Positions 49,312 to 60,090 of a stretch of 64,000 nucleotides of DNA are shown piece by piece. A program made the position numbers and the translations under genes. The notes below the pieces were generated by a model, which worked only from the letters and a program-made list of their open reading frames with translations, was not told where the DNA came from and searched no databases. Numbering within the stretch: position 1 is the first letter of the stretch; every line of letters starts with the position of its first letter. This stretch comes from Artocarpus heterophyllus (taxonomy: Eukaryota > Streptophyta > Magnoliopsida > Rosales > Moraceae). The stretch lies in contig CM046340.1 of the NCBI GenBank assembly GCA_025403435.1, forward strand, positions 26,353,710 to 26,417,709, in the 5' to 3' direction.

Positions 49312-50749
49312 TGTTAGACATGTATGCCCTAAGGAGTAAAAATATAATAAGATTTTAGAGACATTTTTATCAAGAAAGAATTTATTTATTGTTTATATAC
49401 CAAATCTTGTCCACTTTACATTCATATTTGTTGAATGTATGTTAAGCAAACAAAAGTCTAAGACTATCGGTCTAAACCTTTAAGAATTGGGCATATGATG
49501 GACAGATTATGCGGAAGACATGATTCTTAAGGTGATGGTCTAAATCATAAGATCTGCAATCAAGGGAATAGAGTTAGGCGCTTTATTCATGTAAAGATTG
49601 TTATGTTGTCTATATCCCTATTGAGAAATGGTTTGTCTTGACCATCGGAGGTGGACTACATGAATAGAAACATTGGCACGTTGTCATAGGTGATGATGTA
49701 TTGGATCGGGACGTAAAGTGAATTGATTTGGATTAATTATTCTGTCTCTACAAATCGATTCACTTTTGACAATCATTTATATTGTATCTTAATCCTGATA
49801 TGAATAGCGGGCCTGTTGTCTTGACTTGTGTCTTGTGATGTACCAAATGGCGACACCTACATCTTAATAGTTGCACGCATGCCGGTACGTTGGATGCATG
49901 ACTTTTGATAGCTTAGACCTATTATTTATAGATATGAAATCCATAGCTCCTCTTTAGGAATAGTGATATCCTCTTATATGCGTTGTCCCGTAATTGGAAA
50001 ACTAGAGCACTCAACCATTTGGATACATAGGTGTAACCGAATGGTATACTATCTATTGATGAAAAGTTTTCCGATGGTGAGATAATGGACGTAAGATAAA
50101 AATAATCGAGATGATAAGACAAAACTTGTCCTTAAGTTGGTTATGGATAATCCTATAGGGATACGATACACTATGATATGTCATGGAGACTTAGCTATAC
50201 AGGCTTCGTAATTCTTTATAGTTCTAGAGTGCAGCTCCAAGCTTTTAGTGGATTAGCATTGGAGTTGATAATTATGAAATGTATATCTAGGATATTAGGT
50301 TTCATAATTATTGGGAGCTTGAACTATATAGGTCCATTTGGTCCCCTTTGTTAGCTCACAAAATCCTGTAATGATACGGCGTGCTTTTCTAATAATTGGT
50401 GACTTACGTCAGAATTATTAGATTGGTTAAAATTTGAAAGAATCAAATAATTTATGTCTGTTTATCAGTTGAATTAATTTTGTAATAAAATTAATTCAAG
50501 AGAAACTTGTTGAATTATTGGGATCGAATAATTCTAATCTGTTTATCAGTTGATTTAATTTTGAATAAATTAAATCAAGATAAACTTGTAGAATTATTAG
50601 GAATTCATTTATTTTCCTAAAGATTATCTAGATAAAGTTGTTTTAATTAAATAACTTCTCTATTGGGTTATTTAAATTAAAACTAAGACTTTATCCTATA
50701 GAATCTCGGGTGAAAAATAAAAGATTCGCTGAGATTTTTTTTTCGACAA

Positions 50750-50805
50750 ATTGGCATGCTGACCCTCAAGTTCGGCCTGCCGATGGGGCAAGTTCGGCCT
50801 GCCGA
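50750..50805 (+). repeat. Dyad array in the copia-3 LTR
   Basis: Units start at about 50750 (decayed TTGGCATGCTGA), 50771 and 50793 (both perfect TTCGGCCTGCCGA). Spacing is 21 and 22 bp. The array lies about 100 bp upstream of TATAAATA. Confidence 0.83.
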
Positions 50806-50903
50806 TTGTTTTACGTAGATTTCATCAGATATTGACCTGAATTTAATTCTGATTCAAAATTTTGAGACCTTATCTGATAAGGACTGATCCTAGAACCAAC
50901 CTC

Positions 50904-50911
50904 TATAAATA
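50904..50911 (+). promoter_or_regulatory. TATA box of the copia-3 LTR
   Basis: TATAAATA precedes AGGGAATAAGTCTCA, mirroring the solo LTR at 12042. It is the likely core promoter for copia-3 RNA. Confidence 0.65.
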
Positions 50912-51303
50912 GGGAATAAGTCTCATAAGTTATTCAGATCAATTGAGAGATTAAGAGTGATATTCTACTTGTAAGAATCTGAAAACTCCCTTAGAGCTCT
51001 TGTTCACAAATCACAAACACTAGCTTTAGGTTCTCTCAATTGATTGGAAGGAGAGTTGCCTAAAGGAAGAGCTGTACGTGTGAGCCTACACTCATTCCGA
51101 TCGTGGATAGAGAATAGTAAAAAGACCAGTTGGTTGAGGCTCTTCTAGAACGTTACTTCTCTTTATAGATTGCAGGAGTTCTTTGGCATTCAAAGTTTAG
51201 TAAGATCCGGTTAATTTATGCATATAGGATATCAAACTTGTGTTTTAGAAAATACTGTGATATAAAATTTTTAAAATTCTATTACGTATTATTTTTTCAA
51301 CAA

Positions 51304-51317
51304 TTGGTATCAGGGAC
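51304..51317 (+). promoter_or_regulatory. Copia-3 primer-binding site
   Basis: TTGGTATCAGGGAC begins one base after the LTR end. It is close to the initiator-methionine tRNA site TGGTATCAGAGC. Confidence 0.8.
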
Positions 51318-51804
51318 ATGGTTTTACATACATTTACGAGTTTATAATCATACTATATGTATAAATTTTGTGATCTTAATCTCTCCTATGCTTGAATTTA
51401 ATTTTATAGGGAGTTGGCACTCTAGGTTTTTATATATTTTATATGTTGTCATGGATTATGTGGTGAATGTTTATTAATTAATTATGATTGATTAAATTAT
51501 TATTTAATTAATTATTAATTAATTAATTTATACCGGTTATGGTTCCTTAGAGGTTAGAATGTGTATCTAGGTTTTCATGTAATTGATGGCAGACTATCAT
51601 TTCCGTCTAGGAATTATTGTTTAATTTTAAATTTATAAGAATTTTGTAATTAAATAATCATTCGGAGAAGACGGATCTAAAAGATGGATGGTGATGCTTC
51701 AATGTATTTCATGAGTCTCAAATTTTATGTTTTTGAATTGTTGAAAATAAAATTGATGAATTGTATTAAAAATTGTATTTTCTTGAAAGGGTGATTCTTG
51801 CTCG

Positions 51805-52010
51805 GTCGACATGCCGAACCCTCCAGTTCGATAGGCCAATGGTCTTAGATTGGTAGGCCAGACGTGAGGTTCGACAGGCCATCAGCGAGGCAAAAATTAA
51901 GAGGCTCTAGTGACAGGCCGATCTGTAATGAATTAGCAGACCGATCTGTGAAGATCAGTAGGCCGATGGGTCATGACCGGCAGGTTGATCACCCAGATCG
52001 GCTTGCCGAC
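51805..52010. repeat. Ten-unit dyad array in the copia-3 leader
   Basis: Units resembling TTCGRCAGGCCGA start near 51805, 51827, 51850, 51870, 51909, 51932, 51954, 51976 and 51997, with a very decayed one near 51890. Average step is 21-22 bp. Most units are in the opposite orientation (CAGGCC) to those in the LTR (CCTGCC), and the first and last are ambiguous. The array is absent from copia-2, where a deletion spans it. Confidence 0.8.
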
Positions 52011-52970
52011 AGAGAGCTGAAAATTTCTCTAGAAAAGGTGCAATTTTTCAATACAATTTTAAATTTATTTTTGGGACAATTCTAAGAAACATTAAATTTA
52101 GATATGACCGGAAATATGAAGTATTCGATTCATACAGGATTGAAGAAGACATTACATAAAGAAGGATATAGCTTAAGGATTCAAGGATGAAGAATCGATA
52201 ATATGTTTTGATTATTCTCTTGTAATCTTTGTTTTCTATTCTCTAGGGTGGAACCATAATATTACGATTATTATTATTTTGCTTGTAGCTTTGCTTGATT
52301 GCTTTGCTTGTTTGCATTATAATATAATTTGCCATGTATATTGATAATATACTATATAGAATAGGGAGTGCCACTCATATTAAAATTGTTCATGCATATT
52401 CTTAAAATAAAACCTTGATTTCAAAAGATTGAGTGGGAGAAGGTTTTCAAAGAGAGGACCTAAGGCCTCCATCGTGGGTCCATAGGAAGAACATGGCGGT
52501 CCCAACCCCTAGGAAGGGATTTTTATCATGTACCAGATTGGATCTCTAAGAGGATAAGGTATTTTAGCATGATTTATGGTTGCACATCCCTAGGTGATGA
52601 TTATAAATCATGGATAAAATATTGAAACGATGGTTATACACTCACGTTAATTTTATTATTAACCTCACCTAGGAGCTCTGTTAATAGAATTAATGGCCAA
52701 AGAAACGATTATTAATATATGCTGGATCATACGGGTCCTGGATGGCATATATTAATAAGAAGGGGATCCGTGTTCCTAATTGAATTTGGCATGATTCCCC
52801 TAGGAGCTTGTTGAATTCTGAGTTAGGAATTATCGTTGTAAGGTTGTGATATTTTCAAGGTTTTGACACATAAATACATTTGTATGTTTTTACATGATTG
52901 TGTTATCTTACTAAATTATTATGATATGTTTGCTTATGTTTAGTATATGATTCTTTATTGTAGATTAAAA

Positions 52971-55900
52971 ATGTCTAAAAACATTTTATCTTCGATACTT
53001 GACAAAAACCTATTAACCAGAGAGAATTATAATGATTGGAAATGGAACCTTGATATTGTCTTCTCCTTTAAGAAACTAAAATTTATGCTGACAAACCCTT
53101 GTCCTCCCGAACCTACAGGAGATTCCACTAATGAGCAATTCCAAGCGTACGATCGCTGGAAAGATGCAAATGATCAGGCTCACTGCTATGTTATGGCTTG
53201 CATGAATAACGTGCTGCAGGCTCAACATGAAGATTATGAGACTGCAAAGCAGATCTTGGATAATCTTGAAGACATGTTTGGAGGCCAGGCCATAACTAAG
53301 CGGCAAGGGGCACTTCAGAAACTCTTAAACTGTAAATAGAGACCAAGGACGTTTGTAAAGGAGCAAATGATGCTGGTCATGGGTTACCTTGCTGAGGCTC
53401 AAACAAATGGAGCCGACATCGATGCTGAAACTCAGATGACTATGGTCTTTGAGATTCTATCAAAGGAATTTATTCCGTTTAGAGCTACATTTAATTTGTG
53501 CAATAGGCGGGATATGACCTTAACAGAATTGATGAAACAGTTACAAGAGTTTGAACTGCTGATCAGGGAGTCTCCTGCAGGTGGAGAGGGTAATATGGTA
53601 GCTGCTTCTGGTTCCAATCCCAACTCTAGGAATAGAAAGAAGCAATGAACCAAGAATGGGAAGTCTTCTATTCTTGTTAGCACCAAGAGCAAGAAAAAGA
53701 AGACGAAGAACCCGAAGAAGCTTAAGTGCTTCTTCTGCAGGAAGATCGAGGACATAAAGAAGCATTGCAAGGACTTCCTTTCCAAAGGAGGTAGGTGTGA
53801 TCTTTTGTATTTAGAAACTTGTTTGGTTGAGGAATCCAGTGACATTTGGGTCATAGATTCCGGTGCAACTAATCATGTTTGTGTTTCTCTACAGGGGTTC
53901 AAAGAAACGAGAAGTTTGCTACATGAAGACTTCATGCTTTGGATGGGCGATGGATCCTTGGTCTTAGCAGAAGCAGTGGGAGACATCCATCTTTATTTTG
54001 ATAATTATAGGAATTTAATTTTACGAGATTGTTTTTATGTTCCTAAATTTAAAAGGAATTTAATTTATGTAGCTTGTTTATTTCATGACTCCTATTTGGT
54101 TTCTTTTAATGATAAAGTAGTAATTTGTAAAAACAAATCTTTTATCTATTCTAGATGGATGCAAAATAATCTATATTTTATCAAACCTAAGATGGACTTA
54201 CTGCTTAATACTGAGATGAATGATAATAACTCCAAAAGACTTAAAGCTTCTCACTCTAATAAGACTTATCTTTAGCATTTACACCTTAGTCATATTAACC
54301 TGAATAGGATTCAAAGGTTGGTAAGGGATGAACCTTTAAGTTACTTAAAGGTGGAATCTATACCTCATGAGGAGGGTATGACTACTTCATCACTTTTATT
54401 GATGATTACTCAAGATATGGGTATGTGTACCTGATGCACCACAAAAGCAAAACTTTTGACAAGTTTAGGGAGTTTCGGGCTAAAGTGGAAAAGCAATTGG
54501 GTAGACCTATAAAGGCACTTCGATCCGATCGAGGTGGAGAATATCTTTCTAATGAGTTCAGGTCTTGTTTAAGGATGCGAATAAGTTGAAAGCACGTTTG
54601 AAAGTTTACGTGTTTATGAGATATCCAAAAGGGACTAAAGGGGGTTATTTCTATAACCCAAAGAAAAATAAAGTCATGGTTTCAACTAATGCAACTTTAC
54701 TTGAGGAAAGTTACATGGATGACTTTAAACCTCAAAGCAAAGTGGTGCTTGAGGAGTTAAGGAGTGATCCAATCACTCTGGAGGTTCCAAATGAAACCAT
54801 TCTGATCAATGTAGAAAAACCAAATGAACCTGAACAACAACCTAAGTGGCTTCGGCGTAGTGGGAGGATCAGGCGTCAACCTGAGAGGTATATGTTCAAT
54901 GGGGAGGTCTTCTTGGCTAAACTGGATGAACATGACAGGGATCCTCATACTTACGCAGAGGCTATGGAAGATGTTGATTCAAAACTCTAGACAAAGGCCA
55001 TGAACACGGAGATAAAGTCTATGAAGACTAATCAAGTTTGGGAGCTTATGGATCTTCCCGAAGAGGTAAAACCCATAGGGTGTAAGTGGATCTACAAGAG
55101 GAAAAGAGGAGTGGATGGAAAGGTCAAAACCTTTAAGGCTAGACTGGTAGCTAAGGGTTATACGCCAAAGGAACGAATCGATTATGAGAAAACCCTTTCG
55201 CCTATAGCCATGCTTAAGTCCATATGGATTTTCTTGTCCATAGCTACCACTCTCGACTACGAGATTTGGCAGATGGATGTCAAGATGGCTTTTCTAAATA
55301 GCTATCTCGATGAGTCCATTTATATGGAACAACCAGATGGGTTCAAGCTCAAGGGTCAAGAAGGTAAGGTTTGTAAGCTGCTAAAGTCAATTTATGTACT
55401 TAAGTAGGCTTCCCGTTCTTGGAACATAAGATTTGATTAGGTGATCAAGACCTATGGGTTCTCACAAAATGTGGATGAGCCATGTGTTTACAAACACATT
55501 AAGGATGGGAAGGTGGTTTTTCTACTGCTCTATGTAGATGACATTCTGCTAATTGGCAATGACATTGGGGCGTTGTCATCGATTAAATTATGGTTGACCA
55601 AGCAGTTTGACATGAAGGACTTGGGTGAGGCTAATTTTGTCCTTAGCATCTAGATCTTTCGGGATAGGAAGAATAAAATGATAGCTTTGTCCTAGGCTGG
55701 CTATATAGATAAAATTCTCAAGAAGTTTACAATGCACGATTCCAAGAAAGGTGGGCAACCATCTAGGTCTGGAATTACTCTTTCTAAGAAAGACTCTCCA
55801 AAGTCTGATGAAGAAAGAGAATACATGAAGAAGGTGCCTTATGCTTTGGTAGTGGGTAGTCTCCTGTATGCCATGCTTTACACATGACTGAATTTTTGTT

Positions 55901-56520
55901 ATGCGGTCGGGATTATAAGTCGATTTTAGGCGGATCCAGGACCAAACGACTGGGTTGTGGTTAAGCATATTTTCAAATACTTGAGAAGGACTCAAGGGTA
56001 TATTCTTGTGTATTTGGATGAGGACTTGACTCCTCTAGGATATACTAACTTGGATTTTCAATCCTGTCTAGATTTTAGGAAATCAACTTTGGGTTTTGTG
56101 TTTACTCTGGGCAGTGGTGCCATCAGTTGGAGAAGTGTCAAGTAAGATTTTACTTCAAATTCAATGATAGAGGCCGAGTATGTGATAGCTAGTGATGCTT
56201 CGAAAGAAGCAGTGTGGCTTTGCAAGTTTCTTGGGTTTCTTGAGGTAGTTCCTGTTATGGATAAGGCGGTATCATTGTACTGTGATAATAGTGCAGCGGT
56301 AGCTAATGCTAAGGAACCAAGATTTCATAAGAAGAGTAAAAATATTGATCGGAAGTATCATGTGATAAGGAACTTCTTTGAGGGCGGGCATGTCACAGTG
56401 TGCAAGATCACGTTAGAGGACAATTTAGTTGATCCATTTATGAAGACACCTACTGGGAGAGTCTTCAAGAGCCATGTGGAATCTATGGGGATGCGAGATT
56501 TGTCATATTTACTCACTTAG
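52971..56520 (+). pseudogene. Copia-3 gag-pol polyprotein, integrase partly deleted
   Basis: ATG 52971 (MSKNILSSILDKNLLTREN) was chosen because copia-2 starts identically at 20057. Gag runs to about 53650. A knuckle-like CFFCRKIEDIKKHC lies near 53730, where the first three ligands are not all intact. Protease follows with WVIDSGATNHVC near 53845. Integrase is damaged: sequence is missing after ESIPHEE (about 54370), and again after GGEYLSNEFR (about 54560), so the catalytic glutamate is lost. Reverse transcriptase has YVDD at 55531-55542. RNase H has EAEYVIASDASKEAV (56167-56211) and SLYCDNSAAVANAKEPRFH, and the frame ends at TAG 56518-56520. About eleven stops lie in one otherwise continuous frame outside the damaged integrase. 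Confidence 0.93.
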
Positions 56521-56523
56521 CGC

Positions 56524-56534
56524 AAATGGGAGAT
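56524..56534 (+). promoter_or_regulatory. Copia-3 polypurine tract
   Basis: AAATGGGAGAT abuts the TG of the 3' LTR, the usual copia arrangement. Confidence 0.85.
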
Positions 56535-57044
56535 TGTTGGACTTGTATGCCCTAAAGAGTAAAAATATAATAAGTTTTTGGAGACATTTTTATCAGTAAA
56601 GAATTTATTTATTGTTTATATACCAAATATTGTCCTCTTTATGTTCATATTTGTTGAATATATGTTAAGCAAAAAAAAGTCTGAGATTGTCGGTCTAAAC
56701 CTTTAAGAATTGGGCATAAGATGGACAGATTATGCGGGAGACACGATTCTTATGGTGATGGTCGAAATCATAAGATCCGCAATCGGGGGAATAAAGTTGG
56801 GCACTTTATTCATGTAAAGGTTGTTATGTTCTCTATATCCCTATTGGGAGATGGTTTGTCTTGACCATCGAAGGTGGACTCCATGAATAGAAACATTGGT
56901 ACTTGTCATAGGTGAAGATGTATTGGACCGGGACATAAAGTGAATTGATTTGGATTAATAATTCTGTCTCTGCAAATCGATTCACTTTAGACAATCATTT
57001 GTATTGTATCTTAATCCTGAGATGAATAGTGGACCCATTGTCTT
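56535..57044 (+). repeat. Copia-3 3' LTR, first 510 bp
   Basis: TGTTGGACTTGTATGCCC onward matches 49312 onward, then stops at GTCTT (57040-57044), where the gypsy-2 LTR begins. The dyad array region of this LTR is beyond the insertion. Confidence 0.93.
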
Positions 57045-57385
57045 TGTAACGCCCCTTAATTCGGACGTCACAGATGACGTTACATACTTACATTCTTACA
57101 TGTATAAACATTAAACTTATAAATAATATCAAACTTAATCATTACTATTGATTTTAAAAGTACTTAAACTTACGTTACCAGGATCCATTCATACGTTTTT
57201 TTTTTCATTGTTTAGAATGACAATGTTTAACTTATTCCATATAATAATTTATTCAATTATACTTAAATTAAACATGAACTTATTTAATAATATAGGTTTG
57301 TCAAATTGTAAAATCAGGACTTATAAAAATATCATGTTAAATCTCTTTGGTCATCACATCATTTGAAATCCATTTATTCCCATAA

Positions 57386-57578
57386 TTCGGCAGGCCGAAC
57401 TTGGGACTTCGGCAGGCCGAAGATCATCGGCAGGCCGGAGTTCCCTCTATCGGCAAGCCGACAGAGGCTTTGCAAATCGGATTAAAAAAAATCATCCATG
57501 TTCGACAGGCCAGAAAATTTAATCGGCAGGCCAAACTTCTGGTCTACGGCAGGCCAGCCACAGAGTTCGGTAGGCCGT
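57386..57578. repeat. Nine-unit TCGGCAGGCCGA array in the gypsy-2 LTR
   Basis: Units start near 57386, 57408, 57426, 57449, 57476, 57501, 57522, 57545 and 57566; steps are 18-27 bp, mean about 22. Several are perfect TTCGGCAGGCCGA. It is the same core as in the copia LTRs. Confidence 0.85.
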
Positions 57579-59696
57579 CCGAGACCAAATTCCTTTGGAA
57601 AACTTAATTTAAAACATACCAACTTCACGAAAAATATAGCAGAAGTTCATAATTCATAAGAAAATGATAAAATAACTTATAAAACCATAATATAAGTGTT
57701 CTTTAAAACTTAACACAAAAACATGTTCAAAAATATATATAAAACTTGATTAAATTATAAAATCATTTTCTTGGCATGCTTTCGGTTACAATTCATCGTT
57801 CATGTTGCTCACACGCCTTCCCATGCCCTCCACCTATTCCATGACTCTCTTACCCTTATCTGCAACATGACATATAAAACATGATTAAGCTAACGCTTAG
57901 TAAGTACATATATTCTCACAATTTAAAACCTTTCATAAACATCATCATCATCATCATTGTCATCATATCATAAAAGTGTCATAAGCACAATTTCATAGAA
58001 CATATCTTCTGTAACGTTAACCATTTTAAAACTTAATCCATTTTATCTTAAGGGCCCAAGTGTTGCACCATAAACATCATCATAGGCGCGCCGTCATGAG
58101 AGGAGAAGGGTAGCTAATCCCAAACCAAACATGACATCATAACATAACATTTCATAACATTGGGTGTGCAACACTTATTAGGTGATACATATATACATAC
58201 TTTTCATACTTTGAAACATGTCATCATTATACATGCATATCTTTAAAATCATGAAAATCTTTCATAAGAAATCCTTTAAGGAAAAATTATCATAAAATCA
58301 TCATGAGTATCCTTGTAAATATATCATCAAACCTTGAAAAAGGTGTCATGTTGCAGGTGAGAATGTACTTACCTTAACGATAGCTTACTTAACCTTAAAA
58401 ATGCACTTGGTGACGACGCCGCGGTCTCGATGTGCTCGCTTCCTTGAGTGTTCATGCCATTTATCATTTATAGATGCAATAAAAATCAATACTTATCATG
58501 AACTATCCATACACTCATCTCATATTATAAACATAATTCATAACCATAAAATCGTCATCACATAAACATGTTATTATGATTTTTCTTAAACCATAAAAAT
58601 TACCTTAAGCATATAAAACAAACCATACATTTTGAATATAATAATCTTTTAAATAAAATATTTTCGAACAATTAATATATTTATATTTTAATTTAAAACT
58701 TCATACAAGCATCATATTATCATGCATGAAATTATTTTATTATCATAAAATCTTTTAAACATACATAACATTTCATAACAAAAAATCCAGAAATAACATG
58801 TATTAAAACATTTTTCTTAATGAATTCCCATAAAAATTCATAACATATAAATAAAACACATTCATCTATCATACTCATACATATGCATATTATAACAATT
58901 TTTCATGAAAACATCATTTTTACCCCTTGAATAATCATTACATTTTTCATACTTTCAAAATTATACAGTAACATATCACTGTGAGGGGTAGAAGACAGAA
59001 ATATCATTTTTCATTAAAACATTGAAATGACATGAAACTTAGAAAAGCATCACATAACATATACATAACATCATATAAAAAATGTCGAGACAAAATACAA
59101 TACCTAACGAGGAAAAGAATTTCTTTTCAAAAATACCAAAAACCGAATTCATACCTGGAAATATCTTCTCAAAACCCCTTGATTTCACCAACGAAACAAA
59201 ACTTTTTCTTTCAATATACTCAGAAAATTTTCGTGGGAGAGAGAGAAAAATTTCGTGAGGAAGAGAAGGGGAAGAGAAATGAAAGAACGTCTCAGAAATT
59301 TTTTTTCTTTTTCTTTGAGAGAGAAAGCATGAGAGGAGAGAAAATAATAATAAAAAAAAGAAACGTTAAAATTTTTAACGTAATAAACACCATTATGGGA
59401 ATTCAATTCCCTTCATTAAGTCAGAAAATTCTAACTGTTAAGGGCTGTTGGTGTGGAAGGAAAGAAGAGAAAGAAAGGGAAAGTCAAATCACTTCATCAA
59501 TCCTACCATAATTTGCCCTCTTAAAATAGGAAACCTCTTAAAATAATACAAATTAATACAAGTCAAATCCTTTAATTTCCTTAACTGATAAAAACATTCC
59601 ATTATTATGCTAATTAATCACATTAATTCTCCCAATTAATGTAATTAACTCAGCCATAATTTTGGAGAAATTTCTGCTGACTGCTTGTCAGCCGTG

Positions 59697-59802
59697 TTCG
59701 GCCTGCCGGTTCTAGCAAGTTTGGCCTGCCGGTGGGTTTCTTCGGCCTACCGTTCTCGGGCAAGATGTTCGGCCTGCCGATCTTGAAAGTTCGGCCTGCC
59801 AA
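59697..59802. repeat. Five-unit TTCGGCCTGCCGA array at the other end of the gypsy-2 LTR
   Basis: Units start near 59697, 59720, 59741, 59768 and 59790. Orientation is opposite to the array at 57386, so the two arrays face each other across about 2.1 kb. Confidence 0.85.
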
Positions 59803-60054
59803 ACTGTCCTTAAATGCCATACCATAAAACATTCATACTTTATTGCATCATAAACAAACATATACTTAAAAATTTCACATGAACACTAGAGCACAACGAT
59901 CCCATGCGGTCGTCACCTGTCACAAAACTTGACATAAAAAGTTAGTAACATGCACATCACATATCATATCATATAACGTTATTTAATAATAACATTCCTT
60001 AATAACGTTACTAACTTAACGTGGTCCGTTACATAAAAATAGGTGGGCGTTACA

Positions 60055-60068
60055 ATTCTCCCCACCTT
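60055..60068 (-). promoter_or_regulatory. Gypsy-2 polypurine tract
   Basis: On the minus strand AGGTGGGGAGAAT runs directly into TGTAACGCCC of the LTR, fixing the element's orientation. Confidence 0.85.
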
Positions 60069-60090
60069 ATAAAAGTTTCATCCTCGAAAC

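Larger units (their letters stand above)
49312..51302 (+). repeat. Copia-3 5' LTR
   Basis: 1991 bp from TGTTAGACATGTATGCCC to TTTTTTCAACA. It holds three dyad units (about 50750, 50771 and 50793) and TATAAATA at 50904-50911. It aligns with 10408-12440 over its whole length. Confidence 0.93.
49312..57044 (+). mobile_element. Copia-3: Ty1/copia element inserted in gypsy-1 integrase, 3' LTR split by gypsy-2
   Basis: 5' LTR 49312-51302, primer site, a leader with a ten-unit dyad array, gag-pol 52971-56520, polypurine tract 56524-56534, and 510 bp of 3' LTR before gypsy-2 interrupts at 57045. Same family as copia-2 and both solo LTRs. The rest of its 3' LTR, and then the end of gypsy-1, should lie beyond the right edge. 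Confidence 0.93.
57045..60054 (-). repeat. Gypsy-2 3' LTR (chromovirus, Del/Tekay-like)
   Basis: 3010 bp with inverted ends TGTAACGCCC...GGGCGTTACA. The element is on the minus strand, with its polypurine tract on the right, so this is the 3' LTR. It carries two dyad arrays in opposite orientation near its ends, plus blocks shared with the gypsy-1 LTR. The open frame at 59032-59511 is A-rich repeat translation, not a gene. Confidence 0.92.

Noticed and set aside
57386..57578. CRISPR-like look of the spaced short repeats
   Set aside because: Plant nuclear context, imperfect 12-13 bp units, 18-27 bp spacing, location within an LTR and no cas genes.
59032..59511. 159-codon K/R-rich frame in the gypsy-2 LTR
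   Set aside because: A-rich LTR sequence with poly-F and poly-K runs; not conserved in the gypsy-1 LTR.
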